Below, one piece after another: positions 35,061 through 42,986 of a stretch of DNA of 64,000 nt. Source of the stretch: Maricaulis sp048270095. Lineage in GTDB: Bacteria; Pseudomonadota; Alphaproteobacteria; Caulobacterales; Maricaulaceae. Made by a program: the position numbers and the translations under genes. The stretch covers positions 106,226 to 170,225 of the forward strand of contig NZ_JBLWTL010000004.1 of NCBI RefSeq assembly GCF_048270095.1, written 5' to 3'. The first letter of the stretch is position 1, and every line of letters begins with the position of its first letter. The notes under the pieces are model-generated. The model was not told the DNA's origin. It did no database searches and worked only from the letters and a program-made list of their open reading frames with translations.

Positions 35061-35344
35061 GGCAGGCCGGGAAAGCTTTGCACGTATTTGATGCGGATGT
35101 CCGGGAAGCTGTCGACGAACTGGATCGTGAAATCGGCAAAGCTGGTGACGAACTCCCATTCGCCGCAATGATCGGGAAAGCTGGTCACCGTCTTGACCTT
35201 GAGATCGGGGAAACTCTCGACAATCTGGACCCGGATATCGGGAAAGCCCTCGACCACCTGCACTTCGCCATGAAGCGGGATGCCGTTCCAGGTGCAGTCG
35301 TCGGCAACAGGGCCAAGCGGGAGAAGGAGGAGTTCAGCAAACAT
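35057..35344 (-). CDS. SFPD-repeat protein, 7(1) septoil-knot type
   Basis: 95 residues from the ATG at 35342-35344; GGAGG is upstream of this start rather than of the ATG at 35362. After NGIPLHGEV come six short strand-like units: VVEGFPDIR, IVESFPDLK, TVTSFPDHC, FVTSFADFT, FVDSFPDIR and YVQSFPGLP. This pattern is what I recognise as the family predicted to form a 7(1) torus knot. Cellular role unknown. Two cysteines are present (DDCTW and DHCGEW). Convergent with the serine hydrolase. Confidence 0.75.
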   Translation of the reverse strand: MFAELLLLPLGPVADDCTWNGIPLHGEVQVVEGFPDIRVQIVESFPDLKVKTVTSFPDHCGEWEFVTSFADFTIQFVDSFPDIRIKYVQSFPGLP

Positions 35345-35386
35345 GGCGGGAGCCTCCCACATCCGATCTGAACGAAAGATAAGCCA

Positions 35387-35821
35387 TTAGCGGGCCGTCG
35401 GACCGAGCGCCAGAACAGCGAAGGCGACGCCCAACAGCACGATAGCGGGCGAGAAGAAGAGCGCATTCAGGCTCGCGAAGGGCTCGCTCGCGCGGCTGAA
35501 CAGGCCGGGCAGATAGGCATAGATGCCGCGTGCCAGCATGATGACGGCGACGGTGCCGAGTGGAATGCGCACGAAGATCACGGAGTCGAAGCCGAAAACC
35601 CCGCGGGCCAGGGCGAAGCCGGCCGCGGCAAACACCAATACCGCCACGGCCAGAGAGTGCAGGGCCGGTGGCATGGTTTGCGACCGCGTGATGCCGATGA
35701 CGGTCTTGACCAGGTCCGCTTCGGTCGCCGCGGGCCATAGACCGCCAAAGGCCCAATAGGCGTGCAGGACAGCAATCACGCTCATGACGGCAAACACCGA
35801 CCATCCCAGGACGGGCATCAT
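35387..35821 (-). CDS. DUF3995 membrane protein
   Basis: 144 residues with four hydrophobic segments. HAYWAFGGLWP near residue 20-30 and YLPGLFSRASEPFASLNALFFSP are typical of DUF3995. Function unknown. Follows pntB on the same strand by 39 bases but is probably not part of its function. Confidence 0.8.
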   Translation of the reverse strand: MMPVLGWSVFAVMSVIAVLHAYWAFGGLWPAATEADLVKTVIGITRSQTMPPALHSLAVAVLVFAAAGFALARGVFGFDSVIFVRIPLGTVAVIMLARGIYAYLPGLFSRASEPFASLNALFFSPAIVLLGVAFAVLALGPTAR

Positions 35822-35860
35822 GTCGGTGCCCCGGCGACCCGCGCAGTGTTCGCGGTCATG

Positions 35861-37267
35861 CTAGTCCATCGCCTTGTTGATCTCTTCCGCCATTTTCTTG
35901 GCATCGCCCAGAAGCATCATGGTGTTGTCGCGGAAGAAGAGCGGGTTTTCGACGCCGGCATAGCCGGACGCCAGCGAGCGTTTGACGAAGAAGACGGTCT
36001 TGGCCTTCCACACCTGCAGCACAGGCATGCCGTAGATCGGCGAGGACGGATCATCCTCGGCGGCGGGATTGGTGACGTCATTGGCACCGATCACGAAGGC
36101 GACATCGGCATTGGCGAAAGCCGAATTGATGTCTTCCAGCTCAAACACCTCGTCATAGGGCACCTGGGCTTCAGCCAGCAGGACATTCATATGTCCCGGC
36201 ATGCGGCCGGCCACCGGATGGATCGCGTAGGAAACCTCGACGCCTTCTTCCTTGAGGATGTCGGCCATTTCCTTCAGCGCATGCTGGGCCTGGGCGACCG
36301 CCATGCCATAGCCGGGCACGATGATGACCTTGCCGGCATTTTTCAGGACGAAGGCGGCATCTTCCGCCGACCCCTGTTTGGCATTGCCTTGCGGGCCCGC
36401 GACGGCCGCGGCGCTGCCATCATCGCCAAAACCGCCGAGAATGACCGAGATGAAGGACCGATTCATGCCCTTGCACATGATGTAGGACAGGATGGCACCC
36501 GACGAACCCACGAGGGCGCCGGTGACCAGAAGTGCCGTGTTTTCCAGCGTGAAGCCCAGAGCAGCGGCGGCCCAGCCGGAATAGGAATTGAGCATCGAGA
36601 CAACGACCGGCATGTCGGCGCCGCCAATCGGGATGATCAGGGTAACGCCGAGCACGAAGGCTGCCAGGGCGATCATCCAGAAGGCCATTTTGGCGTCGCC
36701 GCCCGAGGCCATCAGAAAGGCGATCATGACGGCGATGAAGACGCCAAGCGCGATATTGATCGCGTGACGCAGGGGCAGAAGAATCGGCGCGCCGGACATA
36801 TTGCCATTGAGTTTGGCAAAGGCGATCACCGAGCCGGAGAAGGTGATGGCACCAATCGCGGTGCCGATCGACAGCTCGAACAGGGAGAGTTTGTGCAAAT
36901 GCCCGCTGACCGGATCGGCGATGCCGAAGGCTTCCGGCGCAAACAGGGCCGCAGCGGCCACCAGCACGGCGGCCATGCCGACCAGCGAGTGAAAGGCGGC
37001 GACGAGCTGCGGCATGGACGTCATCGAGATGCGCCGCGCGATCACGGCACCAATGCCGCCGCCCACCATCACGCCGCCAATGATCAAGGCAATCGAGGCG
37101 CCGTCGAGCCGCGCGGCAAGCAGTGAGGTGATGATGGCGATCGCCATACCGGCCATGCCGAAGAAATTGCCCTGACGGGCGGTTTCCGGGCTCGACAATC
37201 CACGCAAGGCGAGGATGAAGAGAATGCCCGAGAGGAGGTAAAGCAGTGCGGCGAGATTTGCAGACAT
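35861..37267 (-). CDS. pntB: NAD(P) transhydrogenase beta subunit
   Basis: 468 residues from the ATG at 37265-37267. About nine membrane helices fill residues 5-260 (LAALLYLLSGILFILALRGL first). The NADP-binding domain III is C-terminal with VIIVPGYGMAVAQAQHAL, VAGRMPGHMNVLLAEA and FVIGANDVTNPAA. Couples proton entry to hydride transfer from NADH to NADP. Last pnt gene of the operon; an exported protein gene separates it from pntAB. Confidence 0.96.
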   Translation of the reverse strand: MSANLAALLYLLSGILFILALRGLSSPETARQGNFFGMAGMAIAIITSLLAARLDGASIALIIGGVMVGGGIGAVIARRISMTSMPQLVAAFHSLVGMAAVLVAAAALFAPEAFGIADPVSGHLHKLSLFELSIGTAIGAITFSGSVIAFAKLNGNMSGAPILLPLRHAINIALGVFIAVMIAFLMASGGDAKMAFWMIALAAFVLGVTLIIPIGGADMPVVVSMLNSYSGWAAAALGFTLENTALLVTGALVGSSGAILSYIMCKGMNRSFISVILGGFGDDGSAAAVAGPQGNAKQGSAEDAAFVLKNAGKVIIVPGYGMAVAQAQHALKEMADILKEEGVEVSYAIHPVAGRMPGHMNVLLAEAQVPYDEVFELEDINSAFANADVAFVIGANDVTNPAAEDDPSSPIYGMPVLQVWKAKTVFFVKRSLASGYAGVENPLFFRDNTMMLLGDAKKMAEEINKAMD

Positions 37268-37292
37268 GGCGCTCTCTTGCGGTTTGGGGCGG

Positions 37293-37865
37293 TTAGTCGG
37301 AGTAGCGGATCGTGTAGCCGTTGATGTCACGGACGGTTGAGCCACCGTTCAACTCCAGGGGTCCAATCATCAAGGTCAGGTTCGCGCGTGGATCATTGCG
37401 GGTCATGGTCACCGCTTCGACGAGGCGTTCGGCGCGCCATCGGCGTTCCTCGTTATTGCCCCCGTCGTGGGCCGGGAAGGGCGTCACGTCGAGCCAAAGA
37501 ATGTAAAAGTCCTGCCCATAAGGATCATTGCGATCACAGGTGATCCGCAGATCCGTGACGTCAAGGCTCAATTCGGTCACGGCGCGGCACTCGACCTCAT
37601 AAAAACGGGGCCGGGGACCGGCGGCGCGGCGCTGCTCGGCTTCCTGGGCTTCACGATACAGGTCGAGCGTCCGCCGGGTCAGGGTGGGGGCGTCCGACGC
37701 GTCGTCCTCGTCCTGGACATCCTGCTCCGCGTCTGGCCGTTGCAGCATCGCCGGATTGCGCAAGGTCGGCAAATTGGTCCGCGTTTGGGGTTGTGGCTGG
37801 TTCTGCGCCTCGGCGCCCGAAATGCCGACCGCAAGGACGGACAGGAGTAACAGGGCTCTCATCAT
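37293..37865 (-). CDS. Exported protein inserted in pnt operon (2)
   Basis: 190 residues. Signal peptide of about 20 residues (MMRALLLLSVLAVGISGAEA). A Pro/Gln- and Asp-rich linker (about 21-65) precedes a folded part with two cysteines (VECRAV and RITCDRND) and LTLMIGPLELNGGS. No family recognised. Its ATG overlaps the pntAB TGA by four bases (ATGA) and pntB follows 25 bases later, so it is translated within the operon. Probably periplasmic. Confidence 0.7.
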   Translation of the reverse strand: MMRALLLLSVLAVGISGAEAQNQPQPQTRTNLPTLRNPAMLQRPDAEQDVQDEDDASDAPTLTRRTLDLYREAQEAEQRRAAGPRPRFYEVECRAVTELSLDVTDLRITCDRNDPYGQDFYILWLDVTPFPAHDGGNNEERRWRAERLVEAVTMTRNDPRANLTLMIGPLELNGGSTVRDINGYTIRYSD

Positions 37866-38185
37866 GCCTTGCGCTCCTTCTTCTTGTACATCGCCAGCAT
37901 GCGCTGGGTGACCATGAAGCCACCGAAAATATTGACGCTGGCGAGGATGATGGCGAGCGTGCCGAGGCCGCGCGAGAAGCCGGCCCCGCCGCTGCCATCA
38001 TCGGACACACCGGTCGCGGTCGCGGCCAGCAGGGCGCCGACAATGATCACCGAGGAGATGGCATTGGTGACAGCCATCAACGGCGTGTGCAGGGCGGGCG
38101 TGACCGACCAGACGACGTAATAGCCGATGAAGATCGCGAGAATAAAGATCGCGAGGCGAAAGATGACGGGATCTACGGCTTCCAT
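37862..38185 (-). CDS. pntAB: NAD(P) transhydrogenase alpha-2 (membrane) subunit
   Basis: 107 residues, three membrane helices: RLAIFILAIFIGYYVVWSV, HTPLMAVTNAISSVIIVGAL and GTLAIILASVNIFGGFMVTQRML. Matches the separate membrane part of the split alpha subunit typical of alphaproteobacteria. Confidence 0.94.
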   Translation of the reverse strand: MEAVDPVIFRLAIFILAIFIGYYVVWSVTPALHTPLMAVTNAISSVIIVGALLAATATGVSDDGSGGAGFSRGLGTLAIILASVNIFGGFMVTQRMLAMYKKKERKA

Positions 38186-38212
38186 AAAATTATTCCTCCC
38201 CGGTTCAGGGCT

Positions 38213-38977
38213 CTAGTTTCGCGTTGGCAGGGCGGTGTTGGTCATGACGACATTGAGTTGGCGGATTTCGGGCGAGTCGATCAGCGTGATGCGAATGGCA
38301 TCGCCGACCGGCTCGATGCGGAGCGTCACGCCCAGCAAATTGCAGAGGTCGGGCTGGTCGCTCAAGGGTTCGCAGGTGAACCGCGTCTCCAGACGCTCGT
38401 CATCGAGGTATTTCGTGAAGCTGGGCTCGCCATTGCGCATTCGGTCGAAGACGACCTGTGACGTGGCTTCAAGCGCTTGAGAGGGTTCAACGGCTTCATA
38501 TGGAATGGGTACAACGCGATCCAGTGCATGCACGATATTGGCGAGAAATTGCGTGTTGGTGCGACTGTGGCGCGTCAGATAGCCGCCGTCGAACACACCG
38601 TCATCATTGAAGTCGCGAAAGCATTGCACCCGTGTGACCGGCGCGTTGTAATCAATCCGTGGGCAATAGGCATACCCACCGGTCACCCTCAATCCAAACA
38701 GCAGGCTTCCCGCGGGTACCAGCGCGCCACGCTGGGGCCGGACGCGGGGCTGGCCATCTTCGAGCAGCCGCACCGCATAGCGCGGCCGTACGGGTTCAAC
38801 CCAGACGGTCTCGCCGCGATTGACGACACGCGGAGATTCCAGACCTTGCGGCGGATAGGCGAGGAGTTCGACGCGGCCATTCTCGGCCCGGGGGACGAGT
38901 TGCGCGCTTGCCATTGCGCTGAACGCGAGCGTGGCAATCAAGGCAGCCGTGACAGGCAGAATCCGGGGCGTCATCAT
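38213..38977 (-). CDS. Exported protein inserted in pnt operon (1)
   Basis: 254 residues. Signal peptide of about 26 residues ending SAMASAQ. Four cysteines in the mature part (YAYCPR, VQCFRD, FTCEPL, DLCNLL) suggest two disulfides. RDFNDDGVFDGGYL resembles a calcium-binding loop. No family recognised. Starts 8 bases after pntAA and ends 27 before pntAB, so it is part of the operon. Probably periplasmic. Confidence 0.7.
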   Translation of the reverse strand: MMTPRILPVTAALIATLAFSAMASAQLVPRAENGRVELLAYPPQGLESPRVVNRGETVWVEPVRPRYAVRLLEDGQPRVRPQRGALVPAGSLLFGLRVTGGYAYCPRIDYNAPVTRVQCFRDFNDDGVFDGGYLTRHSRTNTQFLANIVHALDRVVPIPYEAVEPSQALEATSQVVFDRMRNGEPSFTKYLDDERLETRFTCEPLSDQPDLCNLLGVTLRIEPVGDAIRITLIDSPEIRQLNVVMTNTALPTRN

Positions 38978-38985
38978 CAGGTATC

Positions 38986-40113
38986 CTATTCCTTCACCAG
39001 GCTCGGATGCACCACCGCGCCATCGCGGGTCAGGGCCATGCCCTGGATGATCTCGTCATCCCAATGCGGCGCGCGCTTGCCATCCTCGCCGACCAGAAGC
39101 GGCAGGAGATTGGCCAGGTTCTTGGCGTAGAGCGCCGAGCTGTCGGCGGCGAGACGGCCGGGCAGGTTGGAGAAACCGGCGATCATTACGCCCTGGTGGG
39201 TGACGATCTCGTCGGCCTTGGTCAGCTCGCAATTGCCACCATTGGGCGCGGCCAGATCGATGATCACGGAGCCGGGCTTCATCGCTTCCACCATCGCCTT
39301 GGTGATCAGTTTGGGAGCCGGACGGCCCGGGATCAGCGCCGTGGTGACGACGATGTCCTGCTTGGCAATATGACCAGCCACAAGCTCGGCCTGCTTGGCC
39401 TGGTATTCCGGCGACATCTGCTTGGCATAGCCGCCGGCGGTCTCGGCCTGTTTGAATTCCTCATCCTCGACGGCGACGAATTTGGCGCCAAGCGAGGCGA
39501 CCTGTTCCTTCGAGGCCGGGCGGACATCGGTGGCCGACACCACAGCGCCGAGACGGCGTGCCGTGGCAATCGCCTGTAGTCCGGCCACGCCGGCACCCAT
39601 GATGAAAGCCTTGGCGGGGGCGACTGTGCCGGCTGCGGTCATCATCATAGGGAAGGCGCGGCCATAGATGTGGGCCGCTTCGATAATGGCACGATAACCG
39701 GCGAGATTGGACTGGCTGGAGAGCGCATCCATCGCCTGGGCCCGGCTGATGCGCGGCACGAATTCCATCGCCAGCGCATCAATCCCGGCCTTCGCCAGGG
39801 CCTTGGCCCGCGCCTGCGCGCCATAGGGGTCGAGATGGGCGACCAGCAGCATGCCCTTGGGCAGTTTGGCCAGTGTCGCATCATCGGGCATCTGGACGGA
39901 GAACAGGGCGTCGGCGCCCTTCAGGGTCGCAGCCAGCGTGCCCATTTCGGCACCGGCGCCCGCATAGGCATCATCGGTTACCGAGGCGGTGAGACCGGCG
40001 CCCTTTTCAATCGCGACGACATGGCCGGCGGCGGTGAATTTCTTGATCGTGTCGGGTGTTGCAGCGACGCGTGTCTCGCCCGCATGTCGTTCTTTCAGAA
40101 TGGCTATTCGCAT
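38986..40113 (-). CDS. pntAA: NAD(P) transhydrogenase alpha-1 (NAD-binding) subunit
   Basis: 375 residues. MRIAILKERHAGETRVAATPDT start, FVPRISRAQAMDALSSQSNLAGY, dinucleotide-binding FIMGAGVAGLQAIATARRLGA, and RPAPKLITKAMVEAMKPGSV. The soluble domain I that binds NAD(H). Head of the pnt gene set; the COX-IV-like gene lies 97 bases upstream. Confidence 0.95.
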   Translation of the reverse strand: MRIAILKERHAGETRVAATPDTIKKFTAAGHVVAIEKGAGLTASVTDDAYAGAGAEMGTLAATLKGADALFSVQMPDDATLAKLPKGMLLVAHLDPYGAQARAKALAKAGIDALAMEFVPRISRAQAMDALSSQSNLAGYRAIIEAAHIYGRAFPMMMTAAGTVAPAKAFIMGAGVAGLQAIATARRLGAVVSATDVRPASKEQVASLGAKFVAVEDEEFKQAETAGGYAKQMSPEYQAKQAELVAGHIAKQDIVVTTALIPGRPAPKLITKAMVEAMKPGSVIIDLAAPNGGNCELTKADEIVTHQGVMIAGFSNLPGRLAADSSALYAKNLANLLPLLVGEDGKRAPHWDDEIIQGMALTRDGAVVHPSLVKE

Positions 40114-40210
40114 AGTGTCCCGCCGCTTGATGTTGCAGGCGGCTACGATGCGCGAATTCGCGGGTCAGGGGAAGACCTGCCCGAAAGATTCCTGCCATTC
40201 GGGTCTGAAA

Positions 40211-40516
40211 TCAGCCGGCGAGGAAGGCGCTGAACAGCTGGGACAGGCCGCCACAAATCAGGCCGAAAACGAATAATCCGCCGACGGTGACATACCAGCT
40301 GGTCTTCATAGAGGTCAGCAGGCCGAGCACGACGCCAACAATCGCCACGCCGATCAAGGAACTCATCCAGTCAGCGCCGACGGCGAAGACCAGGGTGAGA
40401 TAGAGCAGGGTGACAATCAGCACCAGCGACGACCAGACGGTGACCGCGATGAAGCCGTCAAACGTGTTCTTCTGGCTGGTGATATTCATTTCGCCGCGCG
40501 TGTAGTCAGCTGCCAT
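40211..40516 (-). CDS. aa3-type cytochrome oxidase subunit IV-like protein, extended
   Basis: 101 residues from the ATG at 40514-40516. The N-terminal half (MNITSQKNTFDGFIAVTVW and LLYLTLVFAVG) matches the short single-helix subunit IV of alphaproteobacterial aa3 oxidases. Two further membrane helices (SSLIGVAIVGVVLGLL and YVTVGGLFVFGLICGG) are unusual, as the family is normally ~45-70 residues. Placement before pntA is common in the class. Confidence 0.75.
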   Translation of the reverse strand: MAADYTRGEMNITSQKNTFDGFIAVTVWSSLVLIVTLLYLTLVFAVGADWMSSLIGVAIVGVVLGLLTSMKTSWYVTVGGLFVFGLICGGLSQLFSAFLAG

Positions 40517-40732
40517 GAGGACTGCCCCTGTTTGAGTCACTGATATTCTTCTGCCGATAGCATGCACCGGGGCCAAGGCCAAGATGCCCGACTGCCGCAG
40601 GTCAGGCAGCCGGACGCCGGCGTCCGGCACAAATGTTGCGGCGACGCCACGGTCCGGGGTTTTTCCCGGGGCCGCCGGTTGTGGCGCTGAAACGCTTTCA
40701 GTATGGGTTGAGCCGGAACGGGGGAATGTTCG

Positions 40733-40981
40733 ATGCGTGTGCCATTCGCGATCTGGTCCGGCTTTCTCGCCTTGCTTGTCTATGCAGGGCTGGCCGGTGT
40801 GGAATATCTCAATTTCGGTGCGTTTGACCCGATGTGGCCGATGGTGCGCCTGATCGCTGCGGTCTGGCTGGGTCTCGTCCTGCTGGTCGCGATTTTTGGT
40901 GCGCTGCGCCGCTCCATGATGGTGCGTCCGGCCGCCCTGCCAGACGATATCGCCCGTGAACTCAGGCAGCATGAGGACTGA
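40733..40981 (+). CDS. Small two-helix membrane protein, unknown
   Basis: 82 residues, hydrophobic segments about 6-24 and 36-58, then a charged tail (DDIARELRQHED). No family recognised. Its stop lies 3 bases before the end of the convergent hydrolase gene. The 216-bp divergent gap with the COX-IV-like gene contains no other gene. Confidence 0.5.
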   Translation: MRVPFAIWSGFLALLVYAGLAGVEYLNFGAFDPMWPMVRLIAAVWLGLVLLVAIFGALRRSMMVRPAALPDDIARELRQHED

Positions 40982-40984
40982 GTG

Positions 40985-41932
40985 TCAGCCCCAGCCGGGT
41001 CCGGTCAGGACTTCGAGGGCTGCGGCAACGGCAATCGGCTGATCGAGGATCAGGTGGTGTTTGGCGTCCGGTATCGAGACCATTGTAGTCCCGGCGCCAA
41101 AAGTCTCGCGCATGAAATCCCAGACCTCATCCGAGACCAGGCTTGAATCGGCACCGCGGAACAGCGCGATCCGGCATTTCAGGCTGGCAGCGATTTCGGC
41201 TGGCGAACCGCGGTCATAGGTCAGCTTGCTCCACAGGTGCGGATCAAATTTCCAGGTCCAGCCATCGCTGCCATCGGGCCGTTTGGCCGGTTTCAGTGAC
41301 TGGCGCGCGATATGGTCGAGCAGGAAGGCATTGGCGCAATCCTGTTCGGGCAGCAGCCGGAAACGCTGGAGCGCGGTCTCGAACGAGGCATACACGCTGC
41401 CGCCACGACTGGGCGGCGGGGAATTGCGTTGCTCGCGTTCGGGCCGGATAGGGCTGTCCAGCACGGCGATTCCGGCCAGCTCGGCGCCGAATTCTGCCGC
41501 CGTTGCGAGCGCGACAAATCCGCCGAAGGAATGCCCGACCATGAAGGGCGCACCGGCTTCGAACGCGCCGCCGGCGCGGCCCGCAGTGATGGCTTCCAGG
41601 GCATAGGTGTCCATGCTGTAGCCGTCGCGGTGATCGCTATCGCCCATGCCGGACAGATCGAGCGCGACGACGCGTCTTCTGTCGGCCAGGAAGGGCGCGA
41701 TGGAATCCCACCAGTCCTTGTGGGCCACGCCGCCATGCACGAGGATCAGGCCGGGCAGGCCGGTCTCGCCCCAGGCCTTCCAGTGAATGGTCGCGTCATC
41801 GACGAGGACGGTGCCGGTTTCGGTCGGCACGGCGAGCGCGCGCTCGAACCAGGCCGGTGCGGGTGGCTTGACGCCTTCATACTGGACAAGTGGAGCAGGC
41901 GGGCGCGCCGGACGGGGGGAGGTCTTTGTCAT
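40985..41932 (-). CDS. Alpha/beta-hydrolase
   Basis: 315 residues, no signal peptide. Oxyanion/HG motif LILVHGGVAHKDWWD, nucleophile GHSFGGFVAL, acid region in CRIALFRGADSS and final His in DAKHHLIL. Esterase or epoxide-hydrolase-like; substrate unknown. Confidence 0.87.
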   Translation of the reverse strand: MTKTSPRPARPPAPLVQYEGVKPPAPAWFERALAVPTETGTVLVDDATIHWKAWGETGLPGLILVHGGVAHKDWWDSIAPFLADRRRVVALDLSGMGDSDHRDGYSMDTYALEAITAGRAGGAFEAGAPFMVGHSFGGFVALATAAEFGAELAGIAVLDSPIRPEREQRNSPPPSRGGSVYASFETALQRFRLLPEQDCANAFLLDHIARQSLKPAKRPDGSDGWTWKFDPHLWSKLTYDRGSPAEIAASLKCRIALFRGADSSLVSDEVWDFMRETFGAGTTMVSIPDAKHHLILDQPIAVAAALEVLTGPGWG

Positions 41933-41969
41933 GATGCAGCGCTAGCGCCGATGCTGCGTTGCGTCAATC

Positions 41970-42806
41970 TCAGCCGGGCTGCATTCCGGTCAGAAAGGGT
42001 ATGGCGAATACCGCCCATGCATTATTGGCGATATGTCCAAGCACCGGAGCGGCTACGCGGCCGGTCGCCAGGCGCGCCACACCCAGCGCCATGCCGAGCA
42101 GGGCGGTCGATGTCATCACCATCAGGCCCTGGCCGATATGGATGAGGCCGAAAGCGGTCGCCGAAATCAGCACGGCAAACAGGCCGGGCACGCCGCGGGC
42201 GATCAGCATGGGCAGCATCCAGCCGCGGAACAGGACTTCCTCGACCAGCGGCGCAGCCAGCAGGGTCAGAAGGATAATCGCCCACAACGCAGCGCCATTG
42301 CTGACAAAATCATCGATATTGGACACGTCTTCCAGCTCGGCCCCGCCGGCCAGGGTCAGGCCCGGATCCAGCATCGCGATCTGGTGGAACCAGAGCGTCA
42401 GCGGGCTGCCAAGGGTCAGCATGAAGACGAGGACGAGCAATCCCGCGAGGACGTCATTCAGCCTCATCGGGATCACCGAGAAGGCGGCGCGATGGGCGGC
42501 ATAAATCCCGAAATGATGCCACATCAGCAGCGCCAGGACGGCATAGGCCACGGCCGAACCGGCAAATTGTGCGGTCTCCATCGTCAGACCCAGCGTCTTG
42601 CCATCGATCAGGGCCCAGGCGCCCTGGGAGAGAATCTGGAATGCGATGGCGAGGCCGAATAGCAGGCCGGGCCAGACCAGCATGCCGGGCAGGGAATGGA
42701 TGAACAGCAGGCGCTCATGCTCCTGCAACTCAGAAAGCCGGTCTTGCGGCGCAAACGGCCAGCGCACAGGGCTGTTGGAAAGTCGGGTCGCTGGATCGCG
42801 CATCAT
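41970..42806 (-). CDS. CPBP-family intramembrane protease
   Basis: 278 residues from the tandem ATG at 42806, with GAGAAGC upstream. About seven membrane helices. CPBP motifs: motif 1 APLVEEVLFRGWMLPML (EExxxR) and motif 2 FGLIHIGQG (His). Related to CAAX prenyl proteases and bacteriocin-immunity proteins; substrate unknown. Confidence 0.87.
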   Translation of the reverse strand: MMRDPATRLSNSPVRWPFAPQDRLSELQEHERLLFIHSLPGMLVWPGLLFGLAIAFQILSQGAWALIDGKTLGLTMETAQFAGSAVAYAVLALLMWHHFGIYAAHRAAFSVIPMRLNDVLAGLLVLVFMLTLGSPLTLWFHQIAMLDPGLTLAGGAELEDVSNIDDFVSNGAALWAIILLTLLAAPLVEEVLFRGWMLPMLIARGVPGLFAVLISATAFGLIHIGQGLMVMTSTALLGMALGVARLATGRVAAPVLGHIANNAWAVFAIPFLTGMQPG

Positions 42807-42986
42807 TGCTTCTCGAAGGCGGGGGAATACCCCCTCGGCGAGCTTATGCTTAACCGGTCCTTGCCGCCGCTTAAACGTGAAATTTAGAAGAGTGTCCCAT
42901 AACGGTCCGCATAGACGCCCTGTCGGCAACGGCAGCGAGGTCAAAAGACCCGGCGAAAACAATGCGACCGAAAAGGCGTGGGTGTG

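Noticed and set aside
35762..37126. A 454-codon frame antisense to pntB
   Set aside because: His/Asp/Gly-rich low-complexity shadow of the membrane helices.
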